Assembly (NCBI RefSeq): GCF_027579695.1
Contig: NC_083571.1
Coordinates: forward strand, 33,770,443 to 33,834,442
Direction: 5' to 3'
Source: Neoarius graeffei
Lineage: Eukaryota > Chordata > Actinopteri > Siluriformes > Ariidae
Length of the DNA: 64,000 nt
Under the pieces are notes generated by a model. That model saw only the letters and a program-made list of their open reading frames with translations. It did no database searches and was not told the DNA's origin. The translations under genes and the position numbers were made by a program. Shown here piece by piece: positions 53,665 through 64,000 of the stretch; within the stretch, counting starts at the first letter, position 1, and each line of letters opens with the position of its first letter.

Positions 53665-54228
53665 GTCCCGCTCCCACCCCCTCGGAGAGAGAGCTATCAC
53701 ATGACCCCTAACCCTCCACCTTACAGCTCGCTTGTCCCCTCTGGCTCTTACACCAGCAAATCCAGCTCCTCGTCCTCCTATTCGTATTCTGAGACTGCTC
53801 GCACTACCACCACCAGCTCAAATATCTCCCCAGAGGCTAATGCTAATGCTAATATCTTTATTAGCCAGCTTCTGGAGCGCAAGGTGTCATCTCTCAAACT
53901 TGCTAACAAAGGATCCAACTCAGTCAATGCTAATGCTAAAACCAGTGCAGATGTAACCAACAATACTAACATGAATCAATCTTGGGCTAATACTACCATG
54001 GCAAAGGTCATGAACCCTGGTTCACCTGATAGTCCACCATCCCCACCACTACGTTCGCACTCCAAATCCCCTGCTACAACACATATAGCCTCTCTCTCCA
54101 TTCGGATAGCTCCTAAAGGTTCAGTATACCATCCTGAATCTGGACTCCAGTCGGGATTTGGATCTGAAAGGCAGGATCCTGCTGAGCCAAGCCCCAGAGT
54201 GCCACCCAGACCAGCAGGCAGTGTGGCG
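53665..54228 (+). CDS. sorbs2: sorbs2, long Ser/Pro/Asn-rich exon
   Basis: Acceptor TGTCAATCAG then VPLPPPRRESYHMTPNPPPY and a run of serines (SKSSSSSSYSYSE). Next come repeated AAT GCT codons (NANAN, NANAKT), SPDSPPSPPLRSHSKSP and PSPRVPPRPAGS. It starts in phase 0. The end is set at GCG|GTATTG (54228); AGT|GTGGCG at 54222 is an alternative in the same phase. The exon is long and low-complexity, as in disordered linkers of SORBS proteins, and such exons are often alternatively spliced. No motif proves identity; position and phase place it in sorbs2. Confidence 0.7.
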
Positions 54229-55825
54229 GTATTGCATTTATTTGGCTTCAGATCACTTGACCTAATTAGTTTTTTTTAATCCACAGATTTTTTCCAGTTA
54301 CACTTTTTTCACCAAGAATAGCTAATGTCAGAATGATGGAAGGCTCTAACAAAGATGTCTGTTGCATATATACTCTTAGAAAAGAGGTTCAGTCTTGCAC
54401 CCTAAAGAGTTCTTCACTCTGTCCCTTTGGGGAATCTTTAAAGGTTTTACATAGGACCATACAAAGGTACAATGTACCCCACATACCCCTTTTCAACCAA
54501 CAGGAAATGGGTTCTTGAACAGGCTCCATTTAGGATTCTTTGAACCTTGGTGCCAGCTAGCAAACCCACCCATATTTCCACCAGATTTGAGTGGAACAAG
54601 GATGTTCTACTCAAGGAACATAATCAAGGATGTCATACAGAGGGCATTGCACAATGCACAATGGGAGTGAACAATAGTAGCAAGATGGTGGAGTGCACTG
54701 ATTACCTGTCAGCTGTTGTGCTGTTATTGCAGATATTTGTTTTTGGTCCATTTTTTTTTGAAGATGTATCCTTTTCCATTGTGTTCTCCATTGCTGTGCT
54801 CCGCTTCCTCTCCAAACCACTCACATGCCCACTGATGTCATCACAGTTTGTGCTAGAAAAACCAGCTATATTTTGGTTCCAGTTGGGAACCAACTTTTCA
54901 GGTTCCGAACCAACTTATTTTCGTTGAAATGCTCCAAACAGTTCAAAATTTGGTGTGCGAACAAGAACAGAACTCGTTCCCTGGTGATCGAAACGGGGTA
55001 ACAGGAGGGTTTTCTTGTAGTTCCCCTTTAGAGAACTAGAACAGTTCAGACCATCCAAAGAATCCTTGAGAAACCCCATTATCGAATATACTTTCATTAA
55101 AATCTACATTTTGTATCACTAGGGCAATGTTTAAAGGTTCTAAGTGGAACCCACCAACAGTCATTTCACTTTCAGGCAAAGGATACAAGTAGAATTTATT
55201 TAGACAGCTAAAACCATTGAGAAACCTGGAGAAATACTTTCTAGGAGTGTAAATCTGGTCTCAATTTCTTAGCAAGAGCTGTCATGGGTCACTTTCAGTT
55301 TGTCCCTATGATGAAACCTTTGAAGGTTCTATGTAGAGCCCAACAACAGAGGGTTTCCCTTTAAGAGGTTAATTGTAGAGCCCCTTTAGAGAGCTAGAAC
55401 TGTTAACCTTAAAAATAAACTTGAGTTTCATATCTAAGTGATATTTGTTCTTAATTCCTTAAAAACTATCAAATCTTTTGTAACATTCCTCAGTTGGCCC
55501 ATCTGGGATGGATCCTTAAAGGTTCTATACAGAACAGTTGCTTTCCCTTTCAGAAAAGAAAGTAGAACCTTTTTAGAGATCTAGAAAACCTTATACATCT
55601 AAAGAACTCTTGAGGAACCTTTTTTCCTTGGAGTATCTTTGTTCTTGAATCCTCAGGAAAAGCTGTCAACAACTTCTTTCCTCCCACAGCTGATTCCCCT
55701 GTTCAGTTTGATAACATGGTACAACCCATCTTTACCACACAGACAGTATTTCACATCCCACTTGCTAGCATGGTTGCACTAATATTTTGTTCATCCCTCC
55801 TTTCATCCTTCCTGCCCTCCGTTAG
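54229..55825. repeat. sorbs2 intron with AAAGGTTCTA/TAGAACC repeats
   Basis: Words such as TTTAAAGGTTCTA, GTAGAACCTTTTTAGAG and CTAGAACAGTTCAGACCATC recur from 54360 to 55640 in both orientations, a common fish repeat style. A possible MITE is described separately at 54485-54999. No coding content. Confidence 0.6.
54485..54999. mobile_element. Possible MITE with ~30-bp inverted ends (ACCCC...)
   Basis: ACCCCTTTTCAACCAACAGG at the left against the complement of CCTGGTGATCGAAACGGGGT at the right gives imperfect pairing that continues into GGGTTCTTG/AGTTCTG. Interior words GGTTCCGAACCAACTT resemble the 33041 MITE. Divergence is high. Confidence 0.4.
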
Positions 55826-56143
55826 CATGACATATCCCCACTAAGAGGTACCACCAACTTTGGTTCTGGATCATCCTACAGTCGTACAAGTCAGGACTCG
55901 CCTGACTTCCTGTCCGGGCCGAATGCTTCTTCACGATCTATTTCAGCCCTGAGCCACTATTCATCATCAACAGCCGTCCTTGAAGAACTGCAGATCTGTG
56001 CTGTGGACTCACACGAGACCACGCCTACTCCCTCCCCCACACTCAGCCATGCCTCTGTTTCCCCTGATGATGTCCCTGCACCCACTGCCTCAGCAATGGC
56101 TGCTGACACTAACGTAACTATCACGCAGCCACGCCCCCTTCAC
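55826..56143 (+). CDS. sorbs2: sorbs2, Ser/Thr/Pro-rich exon
   Basis: Acceptor CCCTCCGTTAG, then HDISPLRGTTNFGSGSSYSR, TSQDSPDFLSGPNASSRSIS, and ...HETTPTPSPTLSHASVSPDD to TITQPRPLH, with donor CAC|GTAAAT. It is phase 0 on both sides (318 bases, 106 codons), so it can be skipped in frame. It is an open frame with coding-like composition next to certain sorbs2 exons. I cannot align it to a specific mammalian exon. It probably encodes another disordered linker. Confidence 0.65.
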
Positions 56144-56661
56144 GTAAATCTCTTATCTGTTTGCCCTGTCTTGTTTTGCCAATGTTGCAAAATCTCTGTT
56201 TGTTTGTCCCCGCCCCTAGCCTTGCTAGCATGTGTACTAAATGTTGCTGTAAATGCAGGTGGTCTTGGTATATCTGTTGAACTTGTGGCATCTGTATTTT
56301 CTGGAGTGATGTTTTGAGATTCTTGTGTGTTTGTCTGAAATGTGTATTTGCTGCCTTTTCTGAAATGGCTTGGACATTTGAATATCTAACCACATACTCA
56401 AGCTACTGTCTAGTTTACAGTTTTTCTACTAAGACTTAACGTGTCATTATTCAAACATTGAGATGTTCTAACATTCTTTTGTATGTTTCGTGTGTGTAGC
56501 CTGAGCACACTTACCATTTAATTTAAATGTCCAACCAATGTCTGTGTAACATCATGTTGCTATGCTTTCTGCTATGTTAACACTGTAGTCCTAGACCACT
56601 TACCAAACCGTAGATCATGAAATATACAATTCAGTTTCTCATAGATTGGTTGTGTTCACAG

Positions 56662-56782
56662 GGTCAAATGGCGCTAAATGGAAGTGTGCACTCACAGAGG
56701 CCATTCTCTCCTCCAGCACAACGTCCTCCTCCACCCATCTTTAGTCCTGGTCTTGAGCAATTCCAGCAAACAAGACACTCGG
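56662..56782 (+). CDS. sorbs2: sorbs2, exon encoding QRPFSPPAQRPPPP
   Basis: Acceptor GTGTTCACAG, then GQMALNGSVHSQRPFSPPAQ, RPPPPIFSPGLEQFQQTRHS and a final G; donor CTCGG|GTGAGT. It starts in phase 0 and ends in phase 1. The QRPFSP segment, with a hydrophobic/proline tail, corresponds to the YYQRPFSPSAY region of SORBS2. The proline-rich stretch could bind SH3 or profilin-type partners; this is inferred from composition. Confidence 0.82.
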
Positions 56783-57037
56783 GTGAGTGTCCGATGTTCA
56801 CCCACTTCCAACGGGATCAATGTTAAGCAGCAGCCATTGTGTAGAACTTCTTTTGTTTTGGTGGAGCAAATTAGTCCTGTTGGGATGTGATTTTGAGGAA
56901 ATTTAGTGGTTCAGTGAACAGCTAGTGTTAGCTAGTTTTAGGTTTTCGCTCTTTTTGGCTACTGTACGTGACATTAAGAAACTAGCGAGAGAAATGCTGG
57001 GAATGACTGGAAATTCAGACTGATTGATTTCTCTGGG

Positions 57038-57481
57038 GCAGCACAGTGGTGTAGTGGTTAGCATTGTCATCTCACAGCAAGAAGGTCCTGGGTTTGAGCC
57101 CAGTGGCTGACAGGGGCCTTTCTGTGTGGAGTTTGCATGTTCTCCCCGTGTCTTCGTGGGTTTCCTCTGGGTGCTCCGGTTTCCCCCACAGTCCAAAGAC
57201 ATGCAGGTTAACTGGTGACTCTAAATTGACCGTAGGTGTGATTGTGTGTGTGAATGGTTGTTTGTCTCTATGTGTCAGCCCTGCGATGACCTGGAGACTT
57301 GTCCAGGGTGTATCCCACCTCTCACCCATAGTCAGCTGGGATAGGCTCCAGCTTGCCTGCGACCCTGTACAGGATAAGTGGCTACAGATAATGGATGGAT
57401 GGATGGATGGATGGATGGATGGATGGATGGATGGATGGATGGATGGATGGATGGATGGATGGATGGATGGATGGATGGATG
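57038..57481 (+). mobile_element. V-SINE with expanded (ATGG)n tail in sorbs2 intron
   Basis: Head GCAGCACAGTGGTGTAGTGG, core CACAGTCCAAAGACATGCAG, then (ATGG)n at 57391-57481. The 12-bp duplication GATTTCTCTGGG lies at 57026-57037 and 57482-57493, outside the expanded tail. The tetranucleotide tract therefore grew from the SINE tail. Some tail bases differ from the (GATGA)n copies, so this is another subtype. Confidence 0.92.
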
Positions 57482-57914
57482 GATTTCTCTGGGACTCCCA
57501 AGTGACCAAAAGAAAAGCATTCACCATCTATGGCATGGAGCCAAGGGAGCAAAATTGAAAATGGGATAGACAGCATAGGCAACTCTCTCTCCCCTGTCAA
57601 TCTCAGTGACACTAGCGAACTGTGGGTTATGTCTCTGAGCTTGTCTATTGGCTTATGCTTCCAAGGTTTTGGGATTTCATGGGGTATTTAACTTGCCCCC
57701 TCACCAAATTACCCCATAGTTTCTTTTTGGTTGCTTCTTCCTTTCACCTTCAAGTGAAGGCACGTTTGATTTGAGTTTTTTTTCTGATCAAGATTATTTC
57801 AAATAACTGAGTCTAATAAATTATTTGGACTGGTTAGATGATGGTCTGGTCTTCCAGTGCATTGAGTTTTTACTTTAATTCCTACTTTAGTTTGGCTTCT
57901 ATGACCTTCCCTCT

Positions 57915-58203
57915 GGCCGGCGAGGGCCTTTCTGTGTGGAGTTTGCATGTTCTCCCCGTGTCTGCGTGGGTTTCCTCTGGGTGCTCCGGTTTCTCACACA
58001 GTCCAAAGACATGCAGGTTAGGTTAATTGGTGGCTCTAAATTGACCGTAGGCGTGAATGGTTGTTTTTCTCTGTGTCAGCCCTGTGATAACCTGGCGACT
58101 TGTCCAGGGTGTACCCCACTTCTTGCCCATAGTCAGCTGGGATAGGCTCCAGCTTGCCTGTGACCCTGTAGAACAGGATAAGCGGCTACAGATAATGGAT
58201 GGA
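57915..58203 (+). mobile_element. V-SINE, 5'-truncated
   Basis: Starts at GGCCGGCGAGGGCCTTTCTG without the tRNA-like head and ends AGCGGCTACAGATAATGGAT. The ATGG-type tail matches the 57038 copy. Confidence 0.88.
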
Positions 58204-59763
<1,560 letters not shown>

Positions 59764-59939
59764 AAGGTTCTGAGTCAGTACAGAGGGAGTCGGTGTCAGT
59801 TGGTGAGACGTCATTCAGCAGTGTGACTCCTGTGGCTCGTTTCTCAGAGGAGGAAAAGAAAGTTTCAGTGATCAAGGCACCTCATTACAAGGGCATTGGG
59901 CCTGTGGATGATTCGGGCCTCCCTCTCGCTATCCGCACG
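59764..59939 (+). CDS. sorbs2: sorbs2, exon with the [17 protein letters not shown] block
   Basis: Acceptor TCTGTCTGTCAG and donor ACG|GTGAGT. The translation runs [59 protein letters not shown]. The part from EEEK(K/R)V(S/T)VIKAPHY onward is nearly identical to the segment just before the SoHo domain in vertebrate SORBS2. It starts after phase 1 (joining 56662-56782 as S-E) and ends in phase 0. It is immediately followed by a GGGTGGGC minisatellite. Confidence 0.95.
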
Positions 59940-59954
59940 GTGAGTGCTACCAAA

Positions 59955-60280
59955 CCAGGGTGGGCCCAAAAAAGGGTGGGCAGAGGGTGGGGCCCAGAAG
60001 GATGGGCAAAGGGTGGGCTCAAAAAGGGTGGGCAGAGGGTGTGGCCCAGAAGGATGGGCTCAAAAAGGGTGGGCAGAGGGTGTGGCCCAAAAGGGTGGGC
60101 CAAAAGGGTGGGTAGAGGGTGGGCCCAAAAGGGTGGGCAGTGGGTGGGGTCAGGGCAGGCATTGTGGGAGTTGGGGTGTGGGTGTCAGGGTGGGTGTTGG
60201 GTTGGGCATTTGGATGGGAATCAGGGTGGGCTTCAGGCATCAGGGTGAACATCTGGGTGGATATCAGGGTGGGCATTGAA
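59955..60280. repeat. G-rich minisatellite (AAAAGGGTGGGCAGAGGGTG)
   Basis: Tandem variants of GGGTGGGC with CAGAGGGTG and CCCAAAAG spacers start 15 bases after the splice donor at 59940. The plus strand, which is the RNA strand of the intron, has many GGG runs. Confidence 0.92.
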
Positions 60281-60470
60281 CTCCAGAAATAGTTTAGAGT
60301 TCTTTAAAAGATTAGCATGTCAGCTTGTTAGTGCAAGGCCATCTGGAGCTGTGTGTGTGTGTGCGCGCGTGAGAGAGAGAGAGAGATCTGGGATTGAAAG
60401 CACCATATTGACTTGCTGACATCATCATAAATTCTCATCATGTTCCTGTTTACTACAGCAAAGCTGCTTT

Positions 60471-60473
<3 letters not shown>

Positions 60474-60550
<77 letters not shown>

Positions 60551-60617
60551 TCAGGTATATTCATGCAGATTGGATGTTCTTTGGTTATAAATAGGTGTGT
60601 GTGTGTGTGTGTGTGTC
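60474..60617. repeat. (CA)n and (GT)n tracts before the SoHo exon
   Basis: (CA)n at 60475-60549 and (GT)n at 60595-60616. The GT run lies only six bases from the CCACAG acceptor at 60622. Confidence 0.95.
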
Positions 60618-60622
60618 CACAG

Positions 60623-60689
60623 ACTGTAGACAGGCCTAAGGACTGGTACAAGACCATGTTTAAGCAAATCCATATGGTGCATAAAGCAG
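60623..60689 (+). CDS. sorbs2: sorbs2, SoHo (sorbin homology) core exon
   Basis: The exon translates as [20 protein letters not shown] then KA, with one base left over. [15 protein letters not shown] is the diagnostic start of the sorbin homology domain and matches SORBS2; SORBS1 has IHKLNR at this place. In the family the SoHo domain binds flotillin and helps place the adaptor in lipid rafts. It starts in phase 0 and ends in phase 1 (GCA G|GTGAGT). Microsatellites lie on both sides (to 60616 and from 60714). Confidence 0.97.
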
Positions 60690-60712
60690 GTGAGTTCTTT
60701 AAACCTATGGTT

Positions 60713-60713
<1 letters not shown>

Positions 60714-60770
<57 letters not shown>
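60714..60770. repeat. (GT)n downstream of the SoHo exon
   Basis: A (TG)n run of about 55 bp starts 25 bases after the donor at 60690. Confidence 0.95.
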
Positions 60771-60774
<4 letters not shown>

Positions 60775-60941
60775 CATACATTGCTGAGCCTCTTTATGTA
60801 GCACAACAGACACAGAATATTGATTCCTGTTGATGAATTTCCTCACACACATAAACCATCACTAAAGTTTGATCTTTTAAAAAGAAATCAATATTTATTT
60901 GATTTATTTTTAATAAAGATTTTATATGATGCTCTTGACAG

Positions 60942-60992
60942 ATGATGACTATGCAGACACATACGGTGCTACCTACACTGTTGGGAATAACG
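60942..60992 (+). CDS. sorbs2: sorbs2, 51-nt SoHo continuation exon
   Basis: Acceptor CTCTTGACAG and donor AACG|GTACGT. It reads (D)DDYADTYGATYTVGNN, phase 1 on both sides. It corresponds to the DDDTDMYNTPYTYNAG segment after HMVHK in SORBS2, with acidic residues and the Y...Y spacing kept. The length is a multiple of three, so it can be skipped in frame. Confidence 0.9.
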
Positions 60993-61160
60993 GTACGTGT
61001 TTCTTCAATCAGTACCAGTGTTTAAATATTGGCAGTATTTTAGCTGCTGTTAGCTGAAGCACAAAGTACAGTAAGTCAACACATTTGACTGCCTGCTTGA
61101 TGTAAACAGTCATTTCAAAATGTCAGTTCTAGGAAAGCATTTCAATACATACAATTCTTA

Positions 61161-61163
61161 TGG

Positions 61164-61262
<99 letters not shown>

Positions 61263-61263
61263 T
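61161..61263. repeat. (CTAT)n microsatellite just before a sorbs2 exon
   Basis: A TATC/CTAT run of about 100 bp ends 24 bases before the acceptor at 61287. Confidence 0.95.
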
Positions 61264-61287
61264 TTTGTTTGGTTGCTGTTCCTTCAG

Positions 61288-61486
61288 AGAACTTTGACCC
61301 TGTCCACGCCCACCCACCACCTCGGACACACACGTACCGGCCTCTGTCCCGAAACTCCAATGAGCCCAGCAGAGCTCTGCCCCCTCGAGAGTTGAGCCCT
61401 GTCCCGCCCCCGCCCCCGCCCATGCCCTCGCTCCTGCAGCTCCGCTCACAAGACCTCGACCGTGAGAAAGAGCATCCGCATGATCC
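61288..61486 (+). CDS. sorbs2: sorbs2, exon with TYRPLSRNS and polyproline
   Basis: Acceptor GCTGTTCCTTCAG and donor GATCC|GTAAGA. The translation includes ENFDPVHAHPPPRTHTYRPL, SRNSNEPSRALPPRELSPVP, PPPPPMPSLLQLRSQDLDRE and KEHPHDP. TYRPLS(K/R) followed by a PVPPPP tract is found at the same place in SORBS2. It starts in phase 1 and ends in phase 2. The polyproline stretch is a plausible docking site for SH3 or EVH1-type partners. Confidence 0.93.
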
Positions 61487-61559
61487 GTAAGAATTTCTCA
61501 CTGGTGTGATGAGTGTTAGAGTCTCTCACTCTTTCGCAATGAGAGAGATGGAGAAAGTG

Positions 61560-61895
61560 AGAGAGAGCTCATTCTTTCTTAATGTCTCTCTCGCTCCCTC
61601 TCACATTAAATCTCAGTGTCTCTCTTTTTCATTATTTCTCCATGTCTCTCTCTCCCGCCATTGTTTCTCTCCAATTATTTCTCTTATTATTTCTCAATCT
61701 CTCTTTCTCACACACTTCTCTCTTCCTCTCTCTTTCTCATTAGTTCTCACTGTATCTCCTTATATTTCTCACTCTCTTGTTATTTCTCTCTCTCTCTGTC
61801 TCTGATTATTTCTCAGTGTCTGTCTCTCTCCTTAATTTTTCTCATTCTCTCTCTTGTTATTTCTCTCTCTCGCTCTCTCTCTCTCCCTCTATAAG
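61560..61895. repeat. CT-rich low-complexity intron
   Basis: An almost uninterrupted pyrimidine-rich stretch (CTCTCTTT, TTTCTCA) fills the intron up to the acceptor ATAAG at 61895. Ser/Leu-rich frames here are artefacts. Confidence 0.9.
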
Positions 61896-62010
61896 AAACG
61901 AATGGAGTCCCCCGGATCGTAAAGTAGACACACGGCGGTATCGCGCTGAGCCACGTAGCATCTTCGAGTACGAACCGGGCAAATCCTCCATCCTGGAGCA
62001 AGAGAGACCG
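61896..62010 (+). CDS. sorbs2: sorbs2, exon with [25 protein letters not shown]
   Basis: Acceptor CCTCTATAAG and donor CCG|GTGAGC. It reads (P)[69 protein letters not shown] is one of the best conserved SORBS2 stretches, and only conservative changes are seen here. It starts in phase 2 and ends in phase 0, giving 591 codons so far. The acceptor sequence ATAAG is weak (A at -3), but it is preceded by a long CT tract. The gene continues beyond the window toward the three SH3 domains. Confidence 0.96.
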
Positions 62011-62183
62011 GTGAGCTCGAGTCACTGTGTTTACATTTCTGCCATTTCTTTTCTTCTACTAAAGCTGTCTCGGATATCTGTAACCTTTACACACCACTTA
62101 TTATATGTTTACTGTTGTGTGTTTCAGACAGTCAGGTGTAGTATCAGATATCGGTACTCAGTTGAAAAATACGTAGTTCTTAG
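62011..62183. other. sorbs2 intron start
   Basis: Non-coding sequence after the donor at 62011. It ends with the GTTCTTAG target duplication of the next element. Confidence 0.7.
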
Positions 62184-63018
62184 CAGGGCTTTGAACCGGT
62201 TCAAGGAATGAAAACGAAAACCGGGAACTTTTTCTATTTCACATGGAACAGAAACGAAACCAGAAACTTTATTATTTTTTATGTTCCGGAACAGAAACGC
62301 TTATTAAAAATAATGGTAACCGGTTAATACCGGTTTTTATTTCGTTCCTCAAAGTTTCCATAGCCTACAAATAAAAAAGTAATTCTTCTCCTGCACAAGT
62401 TTCTATGACCCGCTGGGGTTCACTTCCTGTGTGACATTCGCTGACTGAATGGAGAGAGCGGGAGGGTGGACTACTATCACGTCTCCACATCTTAAATAAG
62501 AGGTAAATATTGCAGTCTATTGTTATTCAAAAACGTCAATTTCAAACACGATAATATATTTGTCCACGTTAATGAGAGGCTCGCGAACATTAAATGACGT
62601 TAACCTCTGTTAGCCTATCAATGCATAGGGCCTGACTAGCCTTTGGTAACACACTAAACGAATTATCTTTAATTTTTGGCACTTTTTCTGTTTGTGTAGA
62701 TGGGAAGACATACTGAGAATCCAAATCGCCAACATTTGAAATAATAATTGTTTTGAATTATTTCTTGTCTTATTTAATGAAGGTTGTAATAGAATTAGCC
62801 TACATTTGGCTTAAGCTGGATGAGACAGAGACATAATTTTATAGCCATTTGTTAAACAGCTGACAGGGAACGTAATTAACCGTTCTGGGAACGAAATTTT
62901 TTTGTTCTAACCGGTTCGGGAACGTCTATTTAATGGTGGAACCCAAAACCGGAAACGTTAAAATTCCGTTTCTGTTCGGAATGAACCAATAGGAAAAAAA
63001 TTCTGGTTCAAAGCCCTG
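62184..63018. mobile_element. hAT-like MITE with complete ends and 8-bp duplication
   Basis: CAGGGCTTTGAACCGGTTC at the left and GGTTCAAAGCCCTG at the right are inverted ends. GTTCTTAG is duplicated exactly at 62176-62183 and 63019-63026. The 835-bp element is rich in GAACC/GGTTC and GGAACGAAA words near both ends. It has no transposase. Confidence 0.93.
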
Positions 63019-63026
63019 GTTCTTAG

Positions 63027-63816
63027 TCAGGGATACAACTAGCTTGCCTGAATTAGCTGATTAATTTTGCTAGCTAGTGTAATAACAAGGCACTTTCATT
63101 TCTGTATGTTAGCTAAATACATGAAGTTAGCAAGCTCATAGCACTGTAAAGTAAGGTAATAAAATTAGCTAGCTTCATAGCTAGGTAAACACGGATAGCT
63201 GTAGAGTTAGCTAGTCTGGTGATTAGTTAGCTACTATCACTTGACAAGATGAAGAATTCAATTAAATTAGGTATTAATTGTAGCTAGCTGGCAGGTGTTA
63301 CATCACTGCATTAGCTAAGCATAAAAAGCTGAAGAGCTCTCGAGCTTGGTAGTGAGTCATAAAGTAGTGTGATAATTGTGTTTGAGTGTGAAACAGTTAA
63401 AGAATGTTTGTGTGTGAGTGGGTGTTTAAAAAGCGACTAGCGCAGCGTTTCTCCCCTCAGCGCTTCACTGCTTTATGCAGCTCAGCAATTTGGTAAAGGG
63501 CTCGAGGCAGTGAGGTGAGCCAGACACTCATAAAAACTACATTTCCCACAGGGCTTTGAGCTCCAAGCAGCTCTACGCTGAATCACCACCTTATGTGGAG
63601 CTACAGAGCAGGAAACAATAACAGCAGAAAGAAAGTCAGTCGTCCTGATGAGCATGCGCACACACACGCGCACACATTATATTCTACAGATTTTGAAAAG
63701 TAACCAGCTACTACATACTTCACAAAATATTCTGCAACACTAAGCTACAGAGTGTAGTCTCACGAAGAGATCACAGTTTTGTTGAAGTTAATGAATTGCT
63801 TTTTATTTCTTGTACA
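63027..63816. other. sorbs2 intron, unique sequence
   Basis: A TTAGCTAGC-rich A/T segment to about 63300 is followed by ordinary unique sequence. The minus-strand frame at 63482-63673 shows no known motif. Confidence 0.45.
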
Positions 63817-64000
63817 GTACTTTGCATAAGTATTCACCCCCCACCCCACCCCTACATGTTTATTTTTCCACATTTTCTAGTGTTACATCCTGGAACTGAA
63901 ATAGACTTAACTGGAATTGCACAATATGGTGCGAAACGAGTATATGTAAATGTAACTGTATACTCCCTGGGGTCAGTACTTGCTAGATCCACCTTTGGCT
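63817..64000. mobile_element. Start of a further Tc1-like element, cut by window end
   Basis: CAGTACTTTGCATAAGTATT follows TA at 63815-63816. This is the terminal wording of a widespread fish Tc1-like family (CAGTGCCTTGCATAAGTATT type). The remaining 150 bp is terminal-repeat-like and non-coding. Confidence 0.7.

Noticed and set aside
57391..57481. Tandem repeats considered as a CRISPR-like array (also the 32840 and 59955 arrays)
   Set aside because: They are head-to-tail repeats without unique spacers, in an animal genome.
63482..63673. Minus-strand 63-residue frame in the last intron
   Set aside because: There is no motif, no splice context and ordinary composition; it is a chance open frame.

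Overview
The window is a teleost nuclear sequence. The evidence is tRNA-headed V-SINEs of the HE1/DANA type, Tc1-like, hAT-like and THAP-containing DNA transposons, long CA/GT microsatellites, and a spliced vertebrate gene. The species cannot be fixed from the sequence.

The only host gene I can support is the 5' half of a SORBS2 (ArgBP2-type sorbin/SH3 adaptor) orthologue on the + strand. Eleven coding exons lie between 45605 and 62010. All have GT-AG borders and compatible phases, and together they give exactly 1773 coding bases (591 codons) without a stop. Landmarks that match the vertebrate family are the TAKGYRSVRP block (48245-48369), VIKAPHY and GIGPVDDSG (59764-59939), the SoHo core [15 protein letters not shown] (60623-60689), and PPDRKVDTR with [12 protein letters not shown] (61896-62010). 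The three C-terminal SH3 domains lie beyond the window. A GC-rich segment at about 8450-8991, ending in a clean donor site, is a candidate promoter and non-coding first exon. That would make 9.0-45.6 kb one very long first intron, but the link is inferred.

Region by region. 1-8.5 kb: nested transposons, including a near-perfect 738-bp palindrome, a broken Tc1-like transposon, and a V-SINE split by a hAT element that itself carries a V-SINE. 8.5-10 kb: candidate promoter/exon 1 followed by a large fold-back element. 10.7-19.4 kb: an unclassified family whose members encode a conserved 30-residue peptide, a Crypton-like remnant split by an element with a 9-bp target duplication, a THAP remnant, and a hAT-like element with a BED-type finger. 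19.4-32.8 kb: V-SINEs, a decayed unknown ORF, a hairpin element between two (TA)n tracts, Tc1-like copies, and a SINE ending in a 5S-rRNA-like segment. 32.8-35.9 kb: a GC-rich minisatellite split by a MITE and a THAP element. 36-45 kb: microsatellites, another copy of the peptide-encoding family, a second hAT/BED copy, and AT-rich low-complexity DNA. 45.6-62 kb: sorbs2 exons; their introns hold a dead LINE split by a THAP-bearing transposon, SINEs and microsatellites. 62-64 kb: intron with an intact-ended hAT-like MITE and the start of another Tc1-like element.

Nothing here suggests an operon, CRISPR array, prophage or toxin. The most unusual items are the nested insertions with readable target duplications, the peptide-encoding repeat family, the tRNA/5S-like SINE, the giant palindrome, and the microsatellites lying next to sorbs2 splice acceptors.
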